Shown here piece after piece: positions 15,812-21,878 of a DNA stretch of 24,184 bases. The position numbers were made by a program, and so were the translations under genes. The stretch's first letter is position 1. The number at the start of each line of letters is the position of its first letter. The notes below the pieces were generated by a model. The model was not told the DNA's origin. It was given only the letters and a program-made list of their open reading frames with translations, and searched no databases. Origin of the DNA: JBKPCD01 sp046727175 (GTDB taxonomy: Bacteria > Acidobacteriota > Vicinamibacteria > Vicinamibacterales > 2-12-FULL-66-21); contig JBKPCD010000150.1 in assembly GCA_046727175.1 (NCBI GenBank), forward strand, positions 1-24,184, given 5' to 3'.

Positions 15812-18247
15812 TTACTCCTGCCGGAGCGCGACCATCGGATCGACTCGCGCCGCGCGGCGCGCAGGCAGCCAGCAGGCAAACGTCGCGACCAGCAGAAGGA
15901 TCAGCGGCACGCCGACGAAGACAGGAACGTCGATCGGGTCGCCGACGATGTCGAAGACGATGACAAATGCGATCAACCATCCGGCCAGGGCGCCGACACA
16001 GATGATCCCGAGGTTCTCGCCCACGACCTGCGTGACCAGGCGCGCGCTCGTCGCGCCAAGCGCCGCTCGCACGCCAATCTCGGTGGTTCGCAGCGACGCC
16101 GCATAGGCGACGACAGAGTAGATGCCGATTGCCGCCAGCACGAGCAGCAGCGGACCGAGCACGGCAAACATGCGGGCGGGCACGCGGCGGAACACGAGGT
16201 TCGTCTCGACATGATCCGTCAGCGACCGCACGTTGAAGGCCGGCCGCTCGGGATCGAGCTCGCCCACGATTCGACGAAGGTCGGGCGCGAGCCCGGCTTC
16301 GCCGCCGGGGCGCGTTCGCAGATGGATCTCGCCCACACTCAGTGAGCCGTCGCGATACGAGAAGTAAATGGTGGGCGTGGGAGGCTCGCCAAATGCGTTG
16401 TAAAGCGAGTTCTGCACGACCCCGACAACCGCGTAGGTCCGCCCGCGCGCCCGAAGTTTTCGCCCGAGCGGCTCGAGATTACCGAGAAACCGATGGACGA
16501 ACTCTTCGTTGACGATCACCTGGGGTGGAGCGACCGAGTCGTTCAGATCAGCGAAGTCGGTTCCGGCGCGCAGCGGAATCCTCATCACGTCGAAGTAGCC
16601 GCGCGTCACGGTGTTCGACAGCGCCTCGTCAGGCTGTCCATCGGCTCGCACGTGGCCGTCGACGGTGAACATGCGCGACGGAAGTCCGTGGATGTCGAGC
16701 GGTACCGACGATGCAATTGCCGCCGATTCCACCGCGGGAATCGCGCGCAGCCGCTCGAGCAGCCTGCTGGCGAACGTTCGTGTGAACGCCTGACTTGCGC
16801 GGCTCCCGCCGAAATCGTAGCTCGCGAGCAGCACACCTTCGCGCCTGAAACCGGGATCCGTGTGGTACGTTTCCATGAAGCTGCGGAGGAACAGCCCCGC
16901 CACGATCAGCACGACGAGCGCGAGCGCGACCTGAACGGCCATCAGCGTGTTGCGCATCACGCTTCGACCCGCTGTCTTCGATCCCGATCGCAGCGCCTTC
17001 AGTGGATCGACGCGCGCCAGCTGCGCGGCCGGAGCGGCGCCGAAGATCAAACCCGATCCCACGCCGAGCAGGATCGCGAACGCAAGCCCGACGCCATCCA
17101 CGCTCGTCTGGAATCTGATCGGCAGCCCGGTCAGCGGCAGCACGATCAACACCCGCGTCGCCCACGTGGCAATCGCGGCACCGAGCCCGGCGCCGAGGAG
17201 CGCGAGCGCGACGGTCTCGGAGAGCATCAAGCTCGCGATCCGCGCCGGTCCCGCGCCGAGCGCAAGGCGGACGCCCACTTCCCGCTGCCGTGCGCTCGCC
17301 CGCGCGAGCACGAGGTTTGCCGTGTTTCCGCAGACCGCGAGCAGCAGGAGCAGCATGACGGCCTGGAGGATCCCGAGCGCCGTCATCAGCATGCGTTGCG
17401 GCCCGCGCGGCGCCGCGGTCAGCGACAACACTTCGCCCAGGATCGCCGCGTTGGTCTCGGGAAAGGCTTGCGCAAGCTGCCGCATCGCGGCGTCGACTTC
17501 GGCCTGCGCCTGCTCGCGACTGATGCCCGGGCGAAGCCGTCCCATCATCGTGTAGCCGCGCACACTGCGCGTCTCGAGCTCGCGCGATCCGTTGAGCACG
17601 ACGGGCGCGATCGTCGCCGGCAGCCAGATCGCGAAGTCGAGCCCGAAGGCGGTGCCCTGGAACTCACGCGGCGTCACGCCGATCACCGCAAGCTCGCATC
17701 CGTTGATTCGCAGCGTCTGACCGAGCGCATCGGGTGAGCCTCCGAAGCGAGTCCGCCAGAGACCGTACGAGATCACCGCCACGGACTCCGCGCCGGCACG
17801 GGCCACCTCTTCTGGCCGGAAGAACCGCCCGAGCGCCGGTTTCAATCCGAGCGCGGCGAAGTAGTTGTCGGAGACGAGCATCCCGTAGGCGCGATCGACT
17901 CGACCGGTCTCGCCCACGTACAACGGCACCATTCGAAACGCCATGATGTCGGGCATCGAGCGCAGGCGTTCGCGGAGATCGCGGTACTCGAGCCACGATG
18001 CGCCGGGATAAAGACCAATGTCGGTGTGTGGTTCGATCGTGTAAAGGCCGCCGGAATTGGCGACGCCCGGCAAGGGCTTCCACAGACGCGCCTGGATCCA
18101 CGAGAAGACGGCGGTATTCACGCCAATGCCGACGCCGAGTGACGTCACGATCACAGCGGCGGCGACCGGCATCTTCGCGATCATCCGTCCCGCGTGCCGC
18201 AAATCGCGGCTCGCGTGTTCGATCCAGGTCCAGATGTGCATGTACAT
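15812..18247 (-). CDS. ADOP-type orphan FtsX/MacB permease (811 aa)
   Basis: It has the same plan as its neighbour at 13151-15631. There is an N-terminal helix at about 28-48 (VIVTSLGVGIGVNTAVFSWI), a MacB_PCD domain (about 60-250, LVSDNYFAALGLKPALGRFF), a first FtsX bundle (about 275-400, with NTANLVLARASARQREVGVR and LALGAG), a helix near 430-455, and a second periplasmic part. The final FtsX bundle has TTEIGVRAALGATSARLV and ends PARRAARVDPMVALRQE. The N-terminal YMHIWTWIEHASRDLRHAGR is the short helix typical before the first span. No ATPase gene is adjacent. ATG 18247 or ATG 18241 could be the start; neither has a clear Shine-Dalgarno. Copy 4 of the palindrome repeat separates it from the 136-aa gene upstream. 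The two ADOP genes are diverged, so the duplication is not recent. Confidence 0.9.
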   Translation of the reverse strand: MYMHIWTWIEHASRDLRHAGRMIAKMPVAAAVIVTSLGVGIGVNTAVFSWIQARLWKPLPGVANSGGLYTIEPHTDIGLYPGASWLEYRDLRERLRSMPDIMAFRMVPLYVGETGRVDRAYGMLVSDNYFAALGLKPALGRFFRPEEVARAGAESVAVISYGLWRTRFGGSPDALGQTLRINGCELAVIGVTPREFQGTAFGLDFAIWLPATIAPVVLNGSRELETRSVRGYTMMGRLRPGISREQAQAEVDAAMRQLAQAFPETNAAILGEVLSLTAAPRGPQRMLMTALGILQAVMLLLLLAVCGNTANLVLARASARQREVGVRLALGAGPARIASLMLSETVALALLGAGLGAAIATWATRVLIVLPLTGLPIRFQTSVDGVGLAFAILLGVGSGLIFGAAPAAQLARVDPLKALRSGSKTAGRSVMRNTLMAVQVALALVVLIVAGLFLRSFMETYHTDPGFRREGVLLASYDFGGSRASQAFTRTFASRLLERLRAIPAVESAAIASSVPLDIHGLPSRMFTVDGHVRADGQPDEALSNTVTRGYFDVMRIPLRAGTDFADLNDSVAPPQVIVNEEFVHRFLGNLEPLGRKLRARGRTYAVVGVVQNSLYNAFGEPPTPTIYFSYRDGSLSVGEIHLRTRPGGEAGLAPDLRRIVGELDPERPAFNVRSLTDHVETNLVFRRVPARMFAVLGPLLLVLAAIGIYSVVAYAASLRTTEIGVRAALGATSARLVTQVVGENLGIICVGALAGWLIAFVIVFDIVGDPIDVPVFVGVPLILLLVATFACWLPARRAARVDPMVALRQE

Positions 18248-18262
18248 CAGTGCCTATTTGGC

Positions 18263-18290
18263 GGCGCGGTCTGAAGACCGCGCCCTACGA
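18263..18290 (-). repeat. Intergenic palindrome, GGTCTGAAGACC family, copy 4, overlapping a stop codon
   Basis: A perfect 22-nt palindrome at 18263-18284 with core GGTCTGAAGACC, followed by CCTACGA. The TAG stop of the 136-aa gene (18285-18287) falls inside the conserved CCCTACA flank of the repeat. Confidence 0.85.
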
Positions 18291-18695
18291 CTTCTCCTTC
18301 ATTCGCTCCGCCGTCCACTTCATGTCGCCCATCTCACTCGACAGATAGCCGGACAGCGTGCCCGTTTCTTGCAACCTTGCGTTGAACGTGACGTGCATCG
18401 CCTCGTGCCCGTCGGTCGCCGTCGTCGTCAACGTCAGCGTGCCATCCGTGAATTCCCCTTCCACGGCAACATCGCCGTGGGGGCTCGAAAACGTGCCGGT
18501 CACCCGCTTCCCCTTCTGCTCGAGCACGAGCCCCATCGTCATCGTTCCATGCGGCCCTGCATCCACCGACATGGTCCATCGCCCGGCGACGGTCGCGGGC
18601 TTCGTATCGCTCTGCGCAAAGCCAGCAGCGCTTGCCCAGCCGCCGAGGCCGTTCGTCAGCGTCATCACGAGTGCAAGCCGAAAAAACTGCGCCAT
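18285..18695 (-). CDS. Small secreted beta-rich protein of unknown function (136 aa)
   Basis: A signal peptide at about residues 1-28 ends SAAGFA. The mature part repeats short strands (GRWTMSVDAGPHGTMTMGLV, GKRVTGTFSSPHGDVAVEGE, LTLTTTATDG, GTLSGYLSSEMGDMKWTAER), suggesting a small lipocalin-like or other all-beta barrel. Proteins with this GTW...GxMTM...VTGTFxSPHGD pattern are familiar in Acidobacteriota but without assigned function. AAGGAG at 18703-18708 with a 7-nt spacer is a strong Shine-Dalgarno and forms the end of a G-triplet array. The gene follows the 42-aa membrane peptide by 45 nt and precedes the ADOP permeases, so co-transcription is likely. Its stop codon is provided by an intergenic repeat. 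Confidence 0.8.
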   Translation of the reverse strand: MAQFFRLALVMTLTNGLGGWASAAGFAQSDTKPATVAGRWTMSVDAGPHGTMTMGLVLEQKGKRVTGTFSSPHGDVAVEGEFTDGTLTLTTTATDGHEAMHVTFNARLQETGTLSGYLSSEMGDMKWTAERMKEKS

Positions 18696-18702
18696 AGACC
18701 TG

Positions 18703-18736
18703 CTCCTTCCCTTTCCCTTTCCCTTTCCCTTTTCCC
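18703..18736 (-). promoter_or_regulatory. Five-fold G-triplet array (G-quadruplex candidate) fused to a Shine-Dalgarno
   Basis: On the minus strand GGG occurs five times (18734-36, 18727-29, 18721-23, 18715-17, 18709-11) with A-only spacers of 4, 3, 3 and 3 nt, and runs straight into AAGGAG (18703-18708), the ribosome site of the 136-aa gene. Four or more G3 tracts with short loops meet the usual G-quadruplex criterion. The same array is a 6-bp simple-sequence repeat that could change length by slippage. Confidence 0.7.
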
Positions 18737-18740
18737 TTTT

Positions 18741-18869
18741 TCAACGCCTTCCGTGCATCGCCGCCATCCAGCGGTGCAGCCGCCCCGCACTTTGTCCCCG
18801 CATGCTGACCGCCGCGATGACGATCACCGCGGCCACGATCAGAACGAACGCGTACGATCGTTTGCTCAT
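18741..18869 (-). CDS. 42-aa single-pass membrane peptide
   Basis: The frame runs ATG 18867-18869 to TGA 18741-18743. Residues 1-6 (MSKRSY) are basic, 7-22 form one strongly hydrophobic helix (AFVLIVAAVIVIAAVS), and the tail of 20 residues is basic and His/Trp/Met-containing (RLHRWMAAMHGRR). GGGAGG stands 9-10 nt before the ATG, a good ribosome site. The size and one-helix plan resemble small membrane regulators of sensor kinases such as MgrB, but no sequence match is claimed. It is divergent from a PhoP/PhoQ-like pair and is the first gene of the minus-strand series. It could also be just a small anchor peptide. Codon use fits the neighbours. Confidence 0.6.
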   Translation of the reverse strand: MSKRSYAFVLIVAAVIVIAAVSMRGQSAGRLHRWMAAMHGRR

Positions 18870-18919
18870 GAAATCCTGACCTCCCTATCCCTATCCGATG
18901 TCGAGCACCTCGCACCGGC

Positions 18920-18942
18920 CACCTGGCACGTGCACCTGGCAC
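18920..18942. repeat. Short direct repeat in the divergent control region
   Basis: CACCTGGCAC occurs at 18920-18929 and 18933-18942, 13 bp apart, followed by a looser third copy (CACCGGGCACC). It lies between the 42-aa gene and the operator at 18965-19003. CCCTATCCCTATCC stands nearby at about 18883-18896. Confidence 0.45.
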
Positions 18943-18947
18943 CGGGC

Positions 18948-18953
18948 ACCTTA
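18948..18953 (-). promoter_or_regulatory. Candidate -10 for the 42-aa gene series
   Basis: TAAGGT on the minus strand keeps the key T1, A2 and T6 of the -10 consensus. It begins 11 nt past the leftward box of the operator at 18965, mirroring the rightward promoter. Weak by sequence alone; supported by the symmetry. Confidence 0.35.
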
Positions 18954-18964
18954 CCGACTCCCCC

Positions 18965-19003
18965 CTGAACGGCACCTGAACGCCCCGTTCAGGTGCCGTT
19001 CAG
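18965..19003. promoter_or_regulatory. Divergent PhoP/PmrA-like double box inside a 17-bp perfect inverted repeat
   Basis: The arms 18966-18982 and 18986-19002 are exact reverse complements with a 3-nt centre. Each side is a direct repeat of the form hexamer-N5-hexamer: GTTCAG-gtgcc-GTTCAG at 18987-19003 on the plus strand, and the same read on the minus strand at 18981-18965. An 11-bp repeat period is the classic site for a dimer of OmpR/PhoP-type regulators. The rightward box ends 12 nt before TATAAA of the response-regulator gene, the spacing seen at PhoP-activated promoters. Confidence 0.75.
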
Positions 19004-19015
19004 GTTCGATTGCGT

Positions 19016-19021
19016 TATAAA
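19016..19021 (+). promoter_or_regulatory. -10 element of the two-component operon
   Basis: TATAAA lies 16 nt before the ATG at 19038 and 12 nt after the GTTCAG-N5-GTTCAG box. There is no -35 hexamer at the usual place, which fits an activator-dependent promoter where the box replaces it. The leader would be about 10 nt. Confidence 0.6.
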
Positions 19022-19037
19022 CGGTACGACTTGGAAA

Positions 19038-19721
19038 ATGCGCGTGCTCGTCGTTGAGGATGAAGCGCTTCTTTCGCGCCAGCTTGCCGCCGCCCTCGGT
19101 CAGGCAGGCTACGTCGTGGATTGCGCGGCCGACGGACATCGCGCCGACTTCCTTGCCCAGACCGAGCGATACGACGCCATCCTGCTCGATCTCGGATTAC
19201 CGAAGGTCGACGGCCTGACGCTGCTGCGGCGCTGGCGTGACGCGTCGATCACGACGCCGGTGCTCGTGTTGACGGCGAGGGGAAGCTGGCACGAGAAGGT
19301 CCAGGGGATCGACGGAGGCGCTGACGACTACGTCGCGAAGCCGTTCAGGATGGAGGAAGTGCTCGCCCGGTTGCGTGCCCTCATCCGCCGTGCCAGCGGG
19401 CAGCTTCAGCCGGAGCTGCGGTGCGGCGCGCTCGTGCTCGATCCCCGGCTGGCCCGAGTAACCGTCGCCGGTGTGCCAGTCAAGCTGACCGGCCATGAAT
19501 TCCGCGTCCTCTCGTACCTGATGCACCATCGCGATCGCATCGTCTCGCAGACGGAGCTGATCGAGCACATCTACTCACAGCAGTTCGACCGAGACTCGAA
19601 TACCGTGGAAGTATTCATCGCGCGGCTCCGGCGAAAGCTGGGTGCGTCAGTCATCGAGACCGTCCGCGGTCTGGGTTATCGCATCGTGTGCGACGCCAAA
19701 CCATCGACGCTCAACCGGTGA
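19038..19721 (+). CDS. PhoP/OmpR-family response regulator
   Basis: A 227-aa regulator. The receiver domain (1-115) has the acid pair E7-D8, phospho-acceptor D51 in DLGLP, the Thr of LTAR, and Lys in ADDYVAKPF. A winged-helix effector domain (about 125-220) has GHEFRVLSYLMHHRDRIVSQ, the recognition-helix part SNTVEVFIARLRRKLG and the closing TVRGLGYRI. The stretch LTARGSWHEKVQGIDGGADD with YVAKPFRMEEVLARLRALIR is closer to PhoP (LTAR.SW..KV...GADDYV.KPF.IEEV.AR) than to other OmpR-type proteins I can recall. ATG 19038 starts the receiver domain directly; the upstream frame to 18993 crosses the promoter. The stop overlaps the kinase start (GTGA). The double box ahead suggests autoregulation. 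Confidence 0.92.
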   Translation: MRVLVVEDEALLSRQLAAALGQAGYVVDCAADGHRADFLAQTERYDAILLDLGLPKVDGLTLLRRWRDASITTPVLVLTARGSWHEKVQGIDGGADDYVAKPFRMEEVLARLRALIRRASGQLQPELRCGALVLDPRLARVTVAGVPVKLTGHEFRVLSYLMHHRDRIVSQTELIEHIYSQQFDRDSNTVEVFIARLRRKLGASVIETVRGLGYRIVCDAKPSTLNR

Positions 19722-20716
19722 ACCGTATGTTCTCCCTCCGCGCGCGACTCCTGGCCGGCGCCATCTTCTGGTCGATTGGGATTTTTCTGATCGTCGGGAT
19801 CCTCGTGATCCAGGTGATGTTTCAACACCCGCGCGCGCCCGGGATGGTCCACGGTTTCTTTGCGCACACCACCATTCTTTCCATCGCGGCCTTGGTCAGC
19901 CTGATCGCCGGGTTCGTCCACGTGAAGGGCGGCGTCTCACCCGTGAATCGACTGCGCGCGCGGCTCGCGGCCGTCCACGAGGGCCGCGATCGTCGGGTTG
20001 AAGGCACATACCCGAGCGAGGTGCAACCACTCGTCGACGATCTCAATGCGCTGCTCGCGCATCGCGAGGAGATGGTGCAACGAGCGCTCGCGAAAGCTGG
20101 CGACCTCGCCCACGGGTTGAAAACACCGCTTGCGGTACTCGCGCAGGAAGCCGAACGCGCTGCCCTCGAAGGCCACTGTGACTTCGCGGCAACCATCGGT
20201 CAGCAGGTCGAGCGGATGCGGCGGCAGATCGAGTATCACCTCGCACACGCACGTGCAGCAGCATCGGGCGCGACACCCGGCGCTCGGTGCCCGGTCATCG
20301 AATCCGCCGACGGGCTGACACGCACGCTTCTCCGCCTACACGCCGGGAGAGGGCTCGACATCCAGCTGAACGTGGCTCCGACTCACGCCGTCCGCGCGCA
20401 GCGCGAGGATCTCGACGAGATGCTCGGCAACCTCCTCGACAACGCATGCAAGTGGGCGACGTCTCGCGTCACCGTAGGTTCCACTCAGAACGAGCGCACG
20501 ATCGTCATCACGGTCGACGATGATGGTCCTGGCGTGGCGTCGGAGATGTGGGCAGCGGTGTTGAAGCGCGGCGTGCGTGCCGACGAAGCCGCTCCCGGGT
20601 CCGGGCTCGGCCTCGCAATCGTCCGCGATCTCGCCGATGTGTACGGTGGATCGATCCTTTTGAGCCGCTCGTCCGAAGGCGGCGTTCGGGCAAGCCTCAC
20701 GCTGCCCGCGTCGTGA
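19718..20716 (+). CDS. PhoQ-like sensor histidine kinase with a minimal periplasmic loop
   Basis: A 332-aa kinase if read from GTG 19718, which overlaps the regulator stop; ATG 19727 is the alternative. Helix 1 is about residues 13-35 and helix 2 about 52-69. The loop between them is only about 16 residues, QHPRAPGMVHGFFAHT, with three His. A HAMP-like linker follows, then the H-box DLAHGLKTPLAVL with phospho-acceptor H132, the N-box MLGNLLDNACKWA, G1 DDDGPGV and G2 GSGLGLAI. The HxLKTPLAVL and NLLDNACK motifs match PhoQ-type kinases. PhoQ itself has a large sensor domain, absent here, so this kinase probably senses the membrane, a partner protein, or a ligand of the histidine loop. It pairs with the regulator at 19038. 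Confidence 0.92.
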   Translation: MNRMFSLRARLLAGAIFWSIGIFLIVGILVIQVMFQHPRAPGMVHGFFAHTTILSIAALVSLIAGFVHVKGGVSPVNRLRARLAAVHEGRDRRVEGTYPSEVQPLVDDLNALLAHREEMVQRALAKAGDLAHGLKTPLAVLAQEAERAALEGHCDFAATIGQQVERMRRQIEYHLAHARAAASGATPGARCPVIESADGLTRTLLRLHAGRGLDIQLNVAPTHAVRAQREDLDEMLGNLLDNACKWATSRVTVGSTQNERTIVITVDDDGPGVASEMWAAVLKRGVRADEAAPGSGLGLAIVRDLADVYGGSILLSRSSEGGVRASLTLPAS

Positions 20717-20721
20717 CTAGA

Positions 20722-20783
20722 CCGGGGGGCTTCGCCCCGCCGGACCCCCCATCGCCGTCGCTCGCGGGGCCCCTTCGCCCCGC
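20722..20783. terminator. GC-rich hairpins after the two-component operon
   Basis: GGGGC-TTC-GCCCC (20726-20738), extended by CCGG at both sides, and GCGGGGC/GCCCCGC (20764-20770 with 20777-20783, 6-nt loop) lie just after the kinase stop. There is no T-run, so they may be terminators of a non-canonical kind or a repeat element. The similarity of the two stems suggests a repeated unit. Confidence 0.45.
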
Positions 20784-20815
20784 TCCGCTCCGGCGGGGTG
20801 CGCTCCTGGCGCGCC

Positions 20816-20882
20816 TAGCCCGTTAAGGCGGCTCGTCGTAAACGAGTACAAAATTTCTCGTTTCGCGCCGCATAACGGGCTA
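20816..20882. terminator. Large nested hairpin between convergent genes
   Basis: Outer arms TAGCCCGTTA (20816-20825) and TAACGGGCTA (20873-20882) are perfect. A middle stem GCGGC/GCCGC is at 20828-32 and 20867-71, and an inner stem AAACGAG/CTCGTTT is at 20840-46 and 20857-63 with a 10-nt AT-rich loop. It lies between the convergent ends of the kinase and AraC-family genes, so a bidirectional terminator is the simplest reading. Confidence 0.5.
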
Positions 20883-20898
20883 AGACTCCGAACCACGA

Positions 20899-21738
20899 CT
20901 ATCGGTCCGGCGCCGGCCGGCGTCGATCGCGCCGGTAGGCGGCCGGCGTCAGCCCGGTCTGCCGTCGAAAAGCACGGGTGAAGTGGCTCTGATCGGCAAA
21001 GCCGCTCGCAGTCGCCACGTCGGCAAGTGATTCGTCCCCAGCAGCCAGACGAGAAGCAGCCCATTCGAGGCGAAGTTTCCGGAGATACGTCGCTGGCGAT
21101 TGTTTGTACACGCGGCGGAACTCGCGAGCGAAGTGCGCCGGGTGAACCCCGCCGACCGCGCTGATCTCGGAGAGCGTCGGGCTCTCGAGAAAGCACGCGT
21201 GCATGTGATCCATCACACGCGTCAGCCACCGTGGTGCACGCGAATCGCCGAATCGGTCCTGCTGCAGCGCGCGCGCTCCCGACACGAGCAGCTCGAGGCA
21301 CGCCGCTTCGATTGCCAGCGGCGACACACTGTCCGGTGCGCCGATCTCACGCTGGAGGCGGCACGCAATAGATCGCGCCTCAAGAACCGTGAAGCTGTGG
21401 ACCGCCGTCAGCACGTTGCCACACGGCCGCAGCAATTCCTCGGCTTGAGGATCCGGCTGAACGACGACGACGTGGGCGCCCGCGGCACCGAAACGATTGC
21501 TGTGGGTATCACCAGCGGGCTCTGTGTGCACCCAGGACGGACGCATGACGACTTCTCGCGAGCCGAGGACGGAAAACCCGCCGCCAGCCACCGTGATTGC
21601 CGCGATCGGGCGATCGTGGTGGTGGCGCGGCAGCGACGCATACGGAGGGAACCACGCGTCGGTCACGAGGCATGCGCCGGCCTCGACGCTGACGAAGCGC
21701 GGAGAGCCGAAGGAGACGGGATCGGCGCGGGGTCGCAA
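20899..21738 (-). CDS. AraC-family transcriptional regulator
   Basis: A 279-aa regulator. The N-terminal part (about 15-150) is cupin-like, with a histidine cluster (PRHHHDRPIAAITVAGGGFS) that may bind a ligand or metal. The C-terminal 100 residues are the two helix-turn-helix units: SPTLSEISAVGGVHPAHFAR with EFRRVYKQSPATYLRKLRLE, and ESLADVATASGFADQSHFTR followed by AFRRQTGLTPAAYRR. The second is the classic AraC signature. The start is TTG 21738, chosen because a well-formed promoter lies immediately upstream and no ATG or GTG fits; the leader would be about 4 nt. It is divergent from the lipoprotein gene at 21879, a plausible target, and convergent with the two-component operon. Confidence 0.85.
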   Translation of the reverse strand: MRPRADPVSFGSPRFVSVEAGACLVTDAWFPPYASLPRHHHDRPIAAITVAGGGFSVLGSREVVMRPSWVHTEPAGDTHSNRFGAAGAHVVVVQPDPQAEELLRPCGNVLTAVHSFTVLEARSIACRLQREIGAPDSVSPLAIEAACLELLVSGARALQQDRFGDSRAPRWLTRVMDHMHACFLESPTLSEISAVGGVHPAHFAREFRRVYKQSPATYLRKLRLEWAASRLAAGDESLADVATASGFADQSHFTRAFRRQTGLTPAAYRRDRRRPAPDR

Positions 21739-21748
21739 GGGTTTGCCG

Positions 21749-21778
21749 AGAATAGAACCGCCTCGTCGTCGAAGTCAA
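21749..21778 (-). promoter_or_regulatory. Sigma-70-type promoter of the AraC-family gene
   Basis: TTGACT (21773-21778) and TATTCT (21749-21754) on the minus strand are 18 nt apart. Transcription would begin near 21742, about 4 nt before the TTG start codon. Confidence 0.55.
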
Positions 21779-21878
21779 ATGCTCGTTTTTTTCAAGATTG
21801 CATGACGGATCCAAGACCGATGGTCGCGCGGATTGCTAGAGTGCGACCCCGCGTCTGATGAGTGGATCCGGAGGCATC

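Noticed and set aside
16493..17737. Plus-strand frame of 414 codons opposite an ADOP gene
   Set aside because: The composition is dominated by Arg, Glu, His and Gln from antisense reading; no family features.
8202..18290. CRISPR array from the repeated palindromes
   Set aside because: Copies are kilobases apart and lie between genes, without regular spacers or cas genes.
20816..20882. Resemblance to an integron attC site (paired GTTA/TAAC ends)
   Set aside because: attC sites have AAC on the left arm and GTT on the right; here the order is reversed, and the GTTRRRY core is not met.
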